A DNA stretch of 64,000 bases from the NCBI RefSeq assembly GCF_036452155.1, contig NZ_JAWJZY010000001.1. One strand, written 5' to 3'. A program made the position numbers and the translations under genes. The DNA is from Sorlinia euscelidii (GTDB lineage: Bacteria; Pseudomonadota; Alphaproteobacteria; Acetobacterales; Acetobacteraceae). Each line of letters opens with the position of its first letter. Within the stretch, counting starts at the first letter, position 1. A model generated the notes under the pieces. The model worked only from the letters and a program-made list of their open reading frames with translations. It did no database searches and was not told where the DNA came from. Positions 34,994 to 43,342 of this stretch are shown one piece after another.

Positions 34994-36673
34994 TCAGCGT
35001 GCGAGGGGGCGATATCGGATGCGGCTCGGCTCCGTCGCTTCCGGACCGAGGCGACGCCTTTTGTCTTCCTCATAATCCTGGAAATTCCCCTCAAACCACT
35101 CAACATGACTGTCGCCCTCAAAAGCGAGAATATGCGTCGCGAGCCTGTCGAGGAACCAGCGATCATGCGAGATCACCACGGCACAGCCCGCATAATCCGC
35201 GAGCGCGTCCTCAAGAGCACGCAGAGTATCGACGTCGAGATCGTTGGTGGGTTCGTCCAGCAAAATGACATTACTGTCTGTCTTCAGCATTTTCGCAAGG
35301 TGAACGCGGTTCCGCTCACCACCGGACAGAACGCCGACACGCTTCTGCTGGTCGGCACCTTTAAAATTGAAAGCACCGACATAAGCACGTGACGGCACGG
35401 CGCGCTTGCCGAGATGGATCACGTCCGTCCCGCCGGAAATTTCCTCCCAGACCGTTTTATCATCCGCGAGCGAATCGCGCGACTGGTCGACATAGCCGAG
35501 TTTAACGGTGTCTCCGACTTTCAAGCTGCCTGTGTCGGGATGTTCCTGCCCGGTAATCATGCGGAAAAGCGTGGATTTGCCCGCGCCGTTCGGCCCGATC
35601 ACACCGACAATGCCCCCTGGGGGGAGTTTGAAGCTGAGATTATCAATGAGGAGGCGATCACCAAAGCCCTTCGTCAGATTTTCAGCCTCTATGACGGTCC
35701 CGCCAAGGCGCGGGCCGGGCGTAATGACGATATCCGCCGTGCCGCCAACACGCTCCTGACTGGCTGCGAGCATTTCCTCATATTTGGTGATACGGGCCTT
35801 GCTCTTCGCCTGACGTGCTTTGGGGGAGGCGTTGATCCAGTCCTGCTCCGCCGCGAGGGCGCGTTGACGGGCGCTTTCCTCTTTTTCCTCCTGCGCCAGT
35901 CGCTTCCGCTTCTGCGTTAACCAGGAGGAATAATTGCCCTCAAACGGGTAACCCCGCCCGCGCTCGATTTCGAGAATCCAGTTGGTCACATTATCGAGGA
36001 AGTAACGGTCATGGGTGATGACCATGACGGTGCCTGCATAATCGCGCAGGGTTTTTTCGAGCCAGGCAACACTTTCCGCATCCAGATGGTTTGTTGGCTC
36101 ATCCAGAAGGAGCAGGTCGGGTTTTTCAAGCAAGAGGCGGCAAAGCGCCACGCGCCGCCGCTCCCCACCTGAGAGGTTGGAAACGGGACTCTCCGCGGGC
36201 GGGCAGCGCAGCGCGTCAAGCGCGATTTCCAGCTTGCGATCAAGCTCCCACCCATCACCAGCATCAATCGCTTCCTGCAACTCAGCTTGCTCTGCGAGGA
36301 GGGCGTTCATCTCCTCATCGCCCATTGACTCCGCGAATTTCATGGAAATTTCGTTGAAGCGATCCACCGCTTTTTTGAGGGCACCGAAGCCCTGCGCCAC
36401 ATTCTCCCCAACCGTCAGCGTTTCATCCAGCTTTGGCTCTTGCTCCAGATAGCCGATGCGCGCGCCTTCAGCGGCCCAGGCTTCACCCCCATATTCCTTC
36501 TCAATCCCGGCCATGATTTTCAGAAGGGTGGATTTACCGGCGCCATTGACACCGAGCACGCCGATCTTCACGCCGGGGAGGAAGGACAGGGTGATGCCCT
36601 TAAATACCTCTCTCCCGCCGGGATAAGACTTGGTGAGGTCCTTCATGACATATACATATTGGTACGAAGCCAC
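34994..36673 (-). CDS. ettA: Energy-dependent translational throttle protein EttA (ABC-F)
   Basis: EttA is a soluble ABC-F ATPase that binds the ribosomal E site and gates entry into elongation according to ATP level. The 559-residue product has two ABC units: Walker A GVNGAGKST and GPNGAGKST, signatures LSGGERRRVALC and LSGGERNRVHLA, and Walker B LLLLDEPTNHLD and VILLDEPTNDLD. The arm/linker sequence has YSSWLTQKRKRLAQEEKEE. The GTG at 36673 is preferred because the protein then begins VASYQYVYVMKDLTKSYPGG, the conserved EttA start, with a G-rich site upstream. A TTG six codons earlier is also open. Confidence 0.95.
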   Translation of the reverse strand: MASYQYVYVMKDLTKSYPGGREVFKGITLSFLPGVKIGVLGVNGAGKSTLLKIMAGIEKEYGGEAWAAEGARIGYLEQEPKLDETLTVGENVAQGFGALKKAVDRFNEISMKFAESMGDEEMNALLAEQAELQEAIDAGDGWELDRKLEIALDALRCPPAESPVSNLSGGERRRVALCRLLLEKPDLLLLDEPTNHLDAESVAWLEKTLRDYAGTVMVITHDRYFLDNVTNWILEIERGRGYPFEGNYSSWLTQKRKRLAQEEKEESARQRALAAEQDWINASPKARQAKSKARITKYEEMLAASQERVGGTADIVITPGPRLGGTVIEAENLTKGFGDRLLIDNLSFKLPPGGIVGVIGPNGAGKSTLFRMITGQEHPDTGSLKVGDTVKLGYVDQSRDSLADDKTVWEEISGGTDVIHLGKRAVPSRAYVGAFNFKGADQQKRVGVLSGGERNRVHLAKMLKTDSNVILLDEPTNDLDVDTLRALEDALADYAGCAVVISHDRWFLDRLATHILAFEGDSHVEWFEGNFQDYEEDKRRRLGPEATEPSRIRYRPLAR

Positions 36674-36753
36674 GTCAGGACCCCCGATCAAGAAAATTGG
36701 ACATGCCGCATGAAGAAGAGTGCATCATACGGAATAATGCGGCGGAAAACCTA

Positions 36754-36827
36754 TGCGCCCGGCAGGACTCGAACCCGCAACCAAGCCGTTATGAGCGGCC
36801 TGCTCTAACCAGTTGAGCTACAGGCGC
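36754..36827 (-). tRNA. ileX: tRNA-Ile(CAU), tRNA-Ile2 type
   Basis: 74-base cloverleaf: acceptor GCGCCTG/CGGGCGC with A73, D arm GCTC/GAGC, anticodon stem GGCCG/CGGCT around loop CTCATAA, and T arm GCGGG-TTCGAGT-CCTGC. CCA is not encoded. Anticodon CAU could mean Met, but the G1-C72 pair excludes initiator tRNA. The GGNNNCTCATAANNNCTTGGT pattern matches tRNA-Ile2, whose C34 is turned to lysidine to read AUA. Confidence 0.88.
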
Positions 36828-36976
36828 CTAGGTGGTCCCGAAATTGCGCAGTTTGCAGATCTTTGCAAGCGATTAAGTGCATTTCAGAGATATTTTTGCG
36901 CATAATAAAGCTGAAGGCGTTGCGCGGATTTGTCGTCCTCCCACGGCATCGCCTTCGCCTGATTAAGGGAATGATC

Positions 36977-37279
36977 ATGATGATGACGTCGAAAACAGGT
37001 CACGTGGCCATCTATTACTGCACGCAATGTCATTGGCTGCTGCGGGCTGCCTGGCTCGCGCAGGAATTGCTGCAGACTTTCGGAGAAGAGCTCGCGGAGG
37101 TCGCCCTAAGGCCCGACCATGGTGGAAGGTTCGAGATCATGATCGATCATCACGTGATCTGGGAGCGCAAGGCCGATGGGGGCTTCCCGGAGGCGAAACA
37201 ACTGAAGCAGCGCGTGCGCGATGTGCTCTTTCCTGACAGAGATCTCGGCCATTCGGACCGCCATCGAGGCGCGGACTGA
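36977..37279 (+). CDS. SelT/SelW/SelH (Rdx) family selenoprotein-like protein, Cys form
   Basis: A 100-residue thioredoxin-like protein. The redox motif is CTQC in VAIYYCTQCHWLLRAAWLAQELL (Cys-x2-Cys where animal SelW has Cys-x2-Sec). Further landmarks are EVALRPDHGGRFEIMID, ERKADGGFPEAKQLKQRVRDVL and the typical late FPDRDLGHSD. Role unknown in bacteria; a thiol-redox function is likely. ATGs at 36971, 36977, 36980 and 36983 are in frame. AAGGGA at 36965-36970 favours 36977 or 36980. The CDS is on the opposite strand from the tRNA gene and precedes ppa. Confidence 0.88.
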   Translation: MMMTSKTGHVAIYYCTQCHWLLRAAWLAQELLQTFGEELAEVALRPDHGGRFEIMIDHHVIWERKADGGFPEAKQLKQRVRDVLFPDRDLGHSDRHRGAD

Positions 37280-37361
37280 AAATCCGTCTGTGCAAGCCTT
37301 CTGACTAAGGGTAAAAGAGGCTTAAATTTCCGCCATTCCAACGTAAGACAGGACGCTCTCC

Positions 37362-37886
37362 ATGGATCTCTCAAAAATCCCGACAGGCAAAAACATGCCG
37401 GACGATATTTACGTCGTTATTGAAATCCCGGAGGGGTCATCCGTCAAATATGAGGTGGATAAGGAAAGCGGCGCTGTCTTCGTGGATCGCTTTCTCTTCA
37501 CATCCATGAGTTACCCGGCTGCTTACGGGTTTATCCCCGGCACATTGGCGGCGGATGGTGACCCGGCCGATGCCCTTGTCCTTGCGCCCGGCCCGATCAG
37601 CCCCGGCGCGGTGATCCGCGTGCGTCCCGTTGGTATGTTGAAAATGGAGGATGAGAGCGGTCAGGATGAGAAAATCATCTGCGTCCCCCATGACAAAATC
37701 CATACACAATATAGCGACGTTAAAACGATCGACGATTTGCCCGTCATTACCCGCAGCGCCATCTCACACTTTTTTGAGCGTTATAAAGATCTCGAAAGTG
37801 GCAAATGGGTTAAAATCACCGGATGGGCCGGACCGGAGGAGGCCAAAAAGATTATCATCGCAGCGCATGAAGCAGCGCGGAAATAA
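37362..37886 (+). CDS. ppa: Inorganic pyrophosphatase (family I)
   Basis: Soluble enzyme that hydrolyses pyrophosphate to phosphate with Mg2+, pulling biosynthetic reactions forward. The 174-residue product has the family I pattern: YVVIEIPEGSSVKYEVDKESG, VDRFLFTSMSYPAAYGFIPGTLAADGDPADALVL (metal-binding Asp residues in DGDPADALVL) and KIICVPHDKIHTQYSD. C-terminal FFERYKDLESGKWVKITGW is typical. Length equals the bacterial hexameric enzyme. 82 bases after the Rdx-like gene. Confidence 0.97.
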   Translation: MDLSKIPTGKNMPDDIYVVIEIPEGSSVKYEVDKESGAVFVDRFLFTSMSYPAAYGFIPGTLAADGDPADALVLAPGPISPGAVIRVRPVGMLKMEDESGQDEKIICVPHDKIHTQYSDVKTIDDLPVITRSAISHFFERYKDLESGKWVKITGWAGPEEAKKIIIAAHEAARK

Positions 37887-38012
37887 TATCTGCCCATCAA
37901 GGTCGGCGAGAGTCCCTTCCGGCCTCGCCTGACCTCTTTCCTGATGCGGGCGGAAAAAAGGACGGCCCGACGCCCCTTCCTGCTACGAGATGAGGCGGAA
38001 GAAACTCAGACC

Positions 38013-38032
38013 GGTCACGTTGCGGCGTGACC
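38013..38032. terminator. Hairpin between ppa and convergent glycosyltransferase
   Basis: GGTCACG, loop TTGCGG, CGTGACC: 7-bp perfect stem 127 bases after ppa and 13 bases beyond the end of the minus-strand glycosyltransferase. No strong T tract on either side. Confidence 0.45.
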
Positions 38033-38044
38033 TCCCGTGCATTT

Positions 38045-39337
38045 TTAGAAGCGCGCGACGTCCGAGATGATACGCTCATAATGATTGAGGTAGACATCGA
38101 GATCGAGATGCGCCTCAGCCTCACGCCGGGCATTCCGACTCAGTTTATTCGATAATTCCCGATCGGTTAAAATCTGGAGGATACTGCCTGTGATTGCATC
38201 CGGATCAAGGCAGGATGTCAGAAGGCCCGTCTCCCCATTTTTAATGAATTCCCGCACGGGTTGGGTGTCACTCCCGACAATCGGGCAGCCAATGGCGAGC
38301 GCTTCACGAAGGGACCAGGAGGCGACGAAGGGATAGGTTAGATAGATATGCGCATCTGATCGTTGAAGTAACTTCAGGTAAAGCGGGTAAGTGACCTGCC
38401 CGAGGAAATGCGTGCGTGTCAGGTCGAGCCTGCCCCCCAATTCGGCCAGAAGAGCTTCACGCCAATTGGGGAAACCCTTCCCTGGCAGGCGACCGTAACT
38501 GACGCTGTCCCCGCCGACAATCGCGACTTCCACATCCGGCCTTTCCGCCAGAAGGCGCGGCAAAGCACGCATGAAACTATGGAAACCCCGGTAAGGCTCA
38601 AGGTTGCGCGCGACGTAAGTGACGAGTTTTTTCTCGGGCGCAAAAATATGCCCGTTAATTTCTAGCGGACGCCGCGCCGCATTCGGGTCAGGCCGACAAT
38701 GTTTGAGATTGACCCCTTCCCTGATCAGATTGATCTGCGGACGCGCCCAGGATGGATAGGTTTTCAGCTGGAAGTCGGTTGGTGTCTGCCCATGCTCATT
38801 CAGATTGAGCGCCAGTAAATTGACGGCGTTTTTCTGTCGCACGACCGGAAGTAAATCCGCCTCCAAAGGGAATTCGGGGTCAAAATCAACATCGTAACCT
38901 TTGGTGTGATAGAAGAATTCAAAATAGCCGAGGAGCGGCGTATTTGGGTAAACATCTTTGATGTCCAGCAATTCACCCCAACCATGATGCCCGATAATCA
39001 CGTCGGGGGTGAAGCCGAGTGCTTTCAGGTTACGCGCCGCACGGGCCACGGCCTCCGCGCGGAGTAGGCCGAGCTCATATTCATGCAGCCCGGGCATCGA
39101 CCTGACCTCCGGCGCACGCGCGATGCGGTAAAGCACGCGGCGGACATTTTCAATCGCGGATTCATTGACTTCCGAAATGAAAACAATCTCATTCTCCGGA
39201 TTTCGTCCCAAATGGCGAATAATATGCAGAAACTGACCGGGAAAATTCTGATGGATGAAGAGAAAGCGCACGTTTTGTTCGTCCTGGGTCTCAGCTTGGA
39301 GCCTGTTCTGCGAAATTACAGGCGCATTCATCCGCAC
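38045..39337 (-). CDS. Glycosyltransferase family 4 (GT-B fold)
   Basis: Cytoplasmic glycosyltransferase of 430 residues. The N-terminal half has FLFIHQNFPGQFLHIIRHL and a DVIIGHHGWGE stretch, as in acetic-acid-bacterial GT4 proteins. The GT4 donor domain shows VTYVARNLEPYRGFHSFMRALP, VGGDSVSYG and the E-x7-E-like end in FVASWSLREALAIGCPIVGSDTQPVREFI. It is the last gene of the minus-strand block that begins with a type I secretion ABC transporter, 51 bases after an unknown protein. Donor and acceptor unknown; a glycan attached to the secreted product or a cell polysaccharide is plausible. Confidence 0.85.
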   Translation of the reverse strand: MRMNAPVISQNRLQAETQDEQNVRFLFIHQNFPGQFLHIIRHLGRNPENEIVFISEVNESAIENVRRVLYRIARAPEVRSMPGLHEYELGLLRAEAVARAARNLKALGFTPDVIIGHHGWGELLDIKDVYPNTPLLGYFEFFYHTKGYDVDFDPEFPLEADLLPVVRQKNAVNLLALNLNEHGQTPTDFQLKTYPSWARPQINLIREGVNLKHCRPDPNAARRPLEINGHIFAPEKKLVTYVARNLEPYRGFHSFMRALPRLLAERPDVEVAIVGGDSVSYGRLPGKGFPNWREALLAELGGRLDLTRTHFLGQVTYPLYLKLLQRSDAHIYLTYPFVASWSLREALAIGCPIVGSDTQPVREFIKNGETGLLTSCLDPDAITGSILQILTDRELSNKLSRNARREAEAHLDLDVYLNHYERIISDVARF

Positions 39338-39388
39338 CGACCCTTCCCATCAGGGTCATGAGCGTCGCGGAAAATGCGCGTGTCGCGG

Positions 39389-40258
39389 TCAGGCGGTTTT
39401 TTTCCGTCCGCGCCCTGCTACGGGAGACGCGCCTTTGCCCACGGCTTTCAGCGGGACGATATCGAGTTTGAAAGCCTCCAGCGCGGCATGGCTTTCAGCG
39501 GAAATGACCGCATCCGCGTTGGTTCTCTCAACCTGTGACCCATCGACGAAGTAAGCCTCGACCATCACGGCGAAATTTTCTGCCGCCGCGTTTCTCAGGC
39601 GGACACGCAGCCCCAGAATGGGCAGCGCCATCCCGCGGGAACCGCAGAAAGTGCCGCCCTCCACCCAGGGTGACAGCCAACCTTTTCCCAACATCGCCTG
39701 ATATTCAATATCCTCAGGTGCGATGTCTTTTTTCGGCGACAGGCCGAAGCCCTCAATCCATTGCTTGCTCCCCGGCTCACCGACCCAATTTCCGAAACTT
39801 CCGGTAACGTCCCCCTGGGACCGGATATGGGCCGAAATCTCCGGCATGTTCTGCGCGCCGGGATGCGCGCCGCTTGCGATATCGGATGCAGCGCCCTCTT
39901 CTGCCGGGCGAATGACGGGGCCACTCAAACGCGCCACCTGCACATCCGGGATTTCAGTCGTGTCATTGGGGAGGCTATATGTCGTGACCAGCACCTGCGC
40001 CGGGCCCCGATTGACCCGCACGAGTGCCGCGCCGCCCGGGTTGCTGATAATGCCGTCTTCATCAAGCCCTGAGATCGTAACGAGACCTTGCGGAATATTC
40101 GGCGCCTGCGTCACTTTGACAGCCGGAAAACCGGGAGCGGCGAAATGCTCCACCGGCTTACTCATGAAAATACAATAGAGGCCTGCATCAAAAGTCATCA
40201 AAGATGCATTAGACTGTATCTGTACGATCGATTTCCCTGATTCCGAACCGTTCGGCAT
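39389..40258 (-). CDS. Unknown protein of the secretion/glycosylation operon
   Basis: A 289-residue product from the ATG at 40258; AGGAAGG lies 6-12 bases upstream and decides the start over an earlier ATG at 40345. No signal peptide or membrane helix. The middle has LVTISGLDEDGIISNPGGAALVRVNRGPAQVLVTTYSLP, suggesting beta-strands. The later part has KQWIEGFGLSPKKDIAPEDIEYQAMLGKGWLSPWVEGGTFCGSRGMALPILGLRVRL. It ends in a basic tail GRGRKKTA. I recognise no family. Position between two glycosyltransferases suggests a role in glycan assembly or in handling the secreted protein. Confidence 0.65.
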   Translation of the reverse strand: MPNGSESGKSIVQIQSNASLMTFDAGLYCIFMSKPVEHFAAPGFPAVKVTQAPNIPQGLVTISGLDEDGIISNPGGAALVRVNRGPAQVLVTTYSLPNDTTEIPDVQVARLSGPVIRPAEEGAASDIASGAHPGAQNMPEISAHIRSQGDVTGSFGNWVGEPGSKQWIEGFGLSPKKDIAPEDIEYQAMLGKGWLSPWVEGGTFCGSRGMALPILGLRVRLRNAAAENFAVMVEAYFVDGSQVERTNADAVISAESHAALEAFKLDIVPLKAVGKGASPVAGRGRKKTA

Positions 40259-40360
40259 GACAAACCTTCCTGACTGACTTGTTAAACCCCGCGCGTTAAC
40301 AGCGGCATCCAAAATAAGTGATAGCTGATTGCGGCCCCAATACAAGACGCCGTTAAGAAA

Positions 40361-43342
40361 TTATTTTCCTCCATTTTCGGGCGTTTCAAAGCCATCGCCT
40401 GACGCCCCTTCCGATAGCGGTTGAAACATGTCGGCCAATCGTGAAACATCAATGTCCAGAGGCAGAATCACGGCGCCGTGAACCTGACGCATCCGCTCCG
40501 CCTGCGCCCCTATGTCAAATACTGCAATCCTCGAAATTTTCGCCATCAAAAGACTTAACGCAAAACACCAGGTCTCCGGCCAAATGGAAGGCAGAAAACC
40601 CCAATGCGGTTGAAACGCCTTAATCAGGCCGAGGGCTTCCTCATCATTTTTATACTCACCCGTCACCTGAACTTTACCTGTCGCAAGGAGGCGATCATCA
40701 TCAACGCTATGCCCAACGATGAGAATATCGAGCGCGCGGTGCGTGCGCTGGGCATAACGCGCCAACGTCAGGATCACATCGTAACCCTTATCCTTGCCAA
40801 TCGCGCCGACCACACAGATGCGCACGGCTTCGTCTCTCTTCCGCCGGGGCACAGGACGATCCGGCATTATGGGCAGGTCGCGCGGCGAGATGACAATAAC
40901 GGGCACGCTGACAAAATGCCGCATCATGCGTTTGGCCGTATCATCGCACGGTGCTACAACGCGGCGCGCCCCGCGTAACAAGGCGTCAGAGCGCGCCACG
41001 CGCGCCGCCACGGGGAGATTTTCTCCCGTCAGGTCACCTAATCGGTCCACGCATTTCTGACAACCCTCCAGATCCGGCTCTCCACAATAACGGTTTCCGA
41101 CACTGAGGAGCGTGACACGCGGGCAGAACCACGCATAATCATGCACGTAAATATCGCTCGACACGTCAAGATCGCGCGGTAATCGATGCATGATCGCGGC
41201 ATGACCCACCATATGATGGATCTCGACGAGCGCAGGTGACATTTCCTTGAGGAACTTTACCAAATCCCCCCAACTCTCCGGCAGGCGGTAAATGACGTCG
41301 CCATCATCGCCACCGAAACGCGACACGCGACATCCCTCATAATGTGGTCGGATGATCAGCGTCGACAGGCCTTGACCCTGGAACCACTGAGCGCGGTCCT
41401 TGACGATGCGTTCGACACCCCCACCCGCATCATGCGTCACTAATATCGCGGTGCGTCGCGGGGCTTCCTGCCATGTTGCCATGATCGCGCGCGCGATGAC
41501 GTCGTTGCGGAAAGCCGCGAGCGGGTCTTTTTCAATGAAAGCGTCGATAGTGGCGAGGTAACCCGGATGCAATTTTTCGATCAGTTTGAGGTTGCGCGCC
41601 AAAAGGTCATCTCGCGCGCCTTTAAATGACAGGCTGCCATGATGCGCCACATAGACTCGTGTCGCCGCGATATGACGCCATCCCAGGCCGGATGCGCGCA
41701 GGCAGAAATCATTTTCCTCCCCATAACCTTGCGCGAAGAGCGCGTCCCGGAACAGGCCTGTTTCCTCAAGACATGCGCTCTTGATCGCCATGCAGAACCC
41801 ATGTGCCGTGGGCACATCGAGGCCGGGTACAAAGCGGCTCGCCGATAAGATACGGTCCAGAAAAGCGCCACGCGCCGGAGAAGGGAAGGGATTGGGCTTA
41901 TCCGCGTCTGGCAGGGAGAAAATTGTCGCGTGGTTTGAGAAGGGCGTGGCCGTCCCGACATCCGCGGCACTTTGCAGCGCCTCGCGCAGGCGGCGCACGC
42001 CATCACTGAAAAACTTCGCGTCATTATTCAATAAAATGACGTCCCGCCCCGCGGCCTGCTTCAGCCCCGCATTCACGCTTGCAACAAACCCCTGATTTTC
42101 AGCATGCGTCAGGAGGGTGATGTCGCCAGAGGCGGCTAAAAGATGCAGCGCCTCCCGCAATTGTGGGTCCGGGGTCGCATCATTGATAACGAGAATTTCC
42201 AGATCATCGGTGCGCGCATCCAGCACGGATTTGATACAGGCGCGGCTTTCCGCCAGGCCGCGATAAACAGGGATGATGACGAGACAGGCTTCCCGTCTCT
42301 CCCGCGACCTTGCGCGCGTCGATGACACGGAAAGCCTTGCATCGCCAGGCGGCACACGGGGAGGACGCGTGCCCAACAGGGCCCGCAGCGCTGGCGTGAC
42401 CGGGCTTCCCATCAAATGGCGCCCATATCGGTCCGTCACGTCGATCCGCGCATCGCGCGGGATCGATGTCATCGGAAAAGTGAATCGCCGGGCGGTGCGA
42501 AACATCGCGTAACGATTAATGTTACCCGCATCTTCCCGCGGCAGGATATGATGCGTATGACCCTCGATTCTGATCAAAATCTCGGCCGGGGTTTCAGGGT
42601 CATGAGGATACCAGATCCAACCCTCTAATTTCCCATTTTTGCAGGTGACAAAACCTTCTGACTGCCGGATGGCCTGCAAATCGATAGGTGCGCCGAAGAG
42701 GGGCTTATTGTCCGCCAGGACGGTAAGATGCGTCGCCGCCACCCAGTTTTCAGGCAGGGTGAAGGGCAGAGAGACATTCTGCGCAATGAAATGATCATCC
42801 AGTTTCAGGCTGACCAACGCATCGCTCTGCCCGATAACAGCGCCCTTATTGCTGACACCGCACCACCCGGCTCTAAGGACGTGTCGCCTTACGAGATCTG
42901 CCGTCGGGAAAATCTCGGGCGGTGGCGCGTTTTGGTGAAGGAGCGCCTCAGTGACCGCGCATGCCTGGTCAATCCGCCGCAATCTGAGCCAGGTGACTGC
43001 AAGTGCGGCTGCGATGCGGGGCGACGCCGTGATGTCCGCAAGTATGCTGAGCTGCACGCAGGCGGCCGCCCAATCCCCTGCAGCGAAATAAGCGAAGGCG
43101 CGCGCAGCGGCAACGTTGAGGTCATCAGGCGCCATACGGGCCGCGCGGTCAAGCCATGATATGGCCTGCTTGTGATCCCCTGAGAGGGCGGCCTCCGTGC
43201 CCCGTCGGTAAGATATCTGGGCGCGCTGATCGGCCCAGCTCTTCCAATCCGCCCGCTGACGTGCCGTGACTTTATGGCCGTATCCGGTAAAAAGCGGCCG
43301 CGGCCTTTTTCGTCGGGCAGGGCCGTCATCCGGCATCGACAA
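40361..43342 (-). CDS. Three-part glycosyltransferase: TPR-like, GT2 and GT4 domains
   Basis: Cytoplasmic 993-residue protein. Residues 40-130 form TPR-like helices. About 235-265 holds a small module with GKLEGWIWYPHDPE and IRIEG, like the GW modules of the glycosyltransferase at 3.5 kb. A GT2 domain starts near 352 (ACLVIIPVYRG) with INDATPD, NQGFVASVNAG and LLNNDAKF, and the acceptor part has GYGEENDFCLRASG. From about 650 a GT4 domain (ILVTHDAGGGVERIVKD ... VVGAIGKDKGYDVILTLA ... GFLPSIWPETWCFALSLLM) completes the chain. A cysteine cluster, CGEPDLEGCQKC, precedes the GT4 donor domain. It overlaps the Sel1 gene by 17 bases. Confidence 0.85.
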   Translation of the reverse strand: MSMPDDGPARRKRPRPLFTGYGHKVTARQRADWKSWADQRAQISYRRGTEAALSGDHKQAISWLDRAARMAPDDLNVAAARAFAYFAAGDWAAACVQLSILADITASPRIAAALAVTWLRLRRIDQACAVTEALLHQNAPPPEIFPTADLVRRHVLRAGWCGVSNKGAVIGQSDALVSLKLDDHFIAQNVSLPFTLPENWVAATHLTVLADNKPLFGAPIDLQAIRQSEGFVTCKNGKLEGWIWYPHDPETPAEILIRIEGHTHHILPREDAGNINRYAMFRTARRFTFPMTSIPRDARIDVTDRYGRHLMGSPVTPALRALLGTRPPRVPPGDARLSVSSTRARSRERREACLVIIPVYRGLAESRACIKSVLDARTDDLEILVINDATPDPQLREALHLLAASGDITLLTHAENQGFVASVNAGLKQAAGRDVILLNNDAKFFSDGVRRLREALQSAADVGTATPFSNHATIFSLPDADKPNPFPSPARGAFLDRILSASRFVPGLDVPTAHGFCMAIKSACLEETGLFRDALFAQGYGEENDFCLRASGLGWRHIAATRVYVAHHGSLSFKGARDDLLARNLKLIEKLHPGYLATIDAFIEKDPLAAFRNDVIARAIMATWQEAPRRTAILVTHDAGGGVERIVKDRAQWFQGQGLSTLIIRPHYEGCRVSRFGGDDGDVIYRLPESWGDLVKFLKEMSPALVEIHHMVGHAAIMHRLPRDLDVSSDIYVHDYAWFCPRVTLLSVGNRYCGEPDLEGCQKCVDRLGDLTGENLPVAARVARSDALLRGARRVVAPCDDTAKRMMRHFVSVPVIVISPRDLPIMPDRPVPRRKRDEAVRICVVGAIGKDKGYDVILTLARYAQRTHRALDILIVGHSVDDDRLLATGKVQVTGEYKNDEEALGLIKAFQPHWGFLPSIWPETWCFALSLLMAKISRIAVFDIGAQAERMRQVHGAVILPLDIDVSRLADMFQPLSEGASGDGFETPENGGK

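Noticed and set aside
36754..36827. Elongator or initiator tRNA-Met for the CAU tRNA
   Set aside because: G1-C72 pair excludes initiator; anticodon-arm pattern fits tRNA-Ile2 better than elongator Met.
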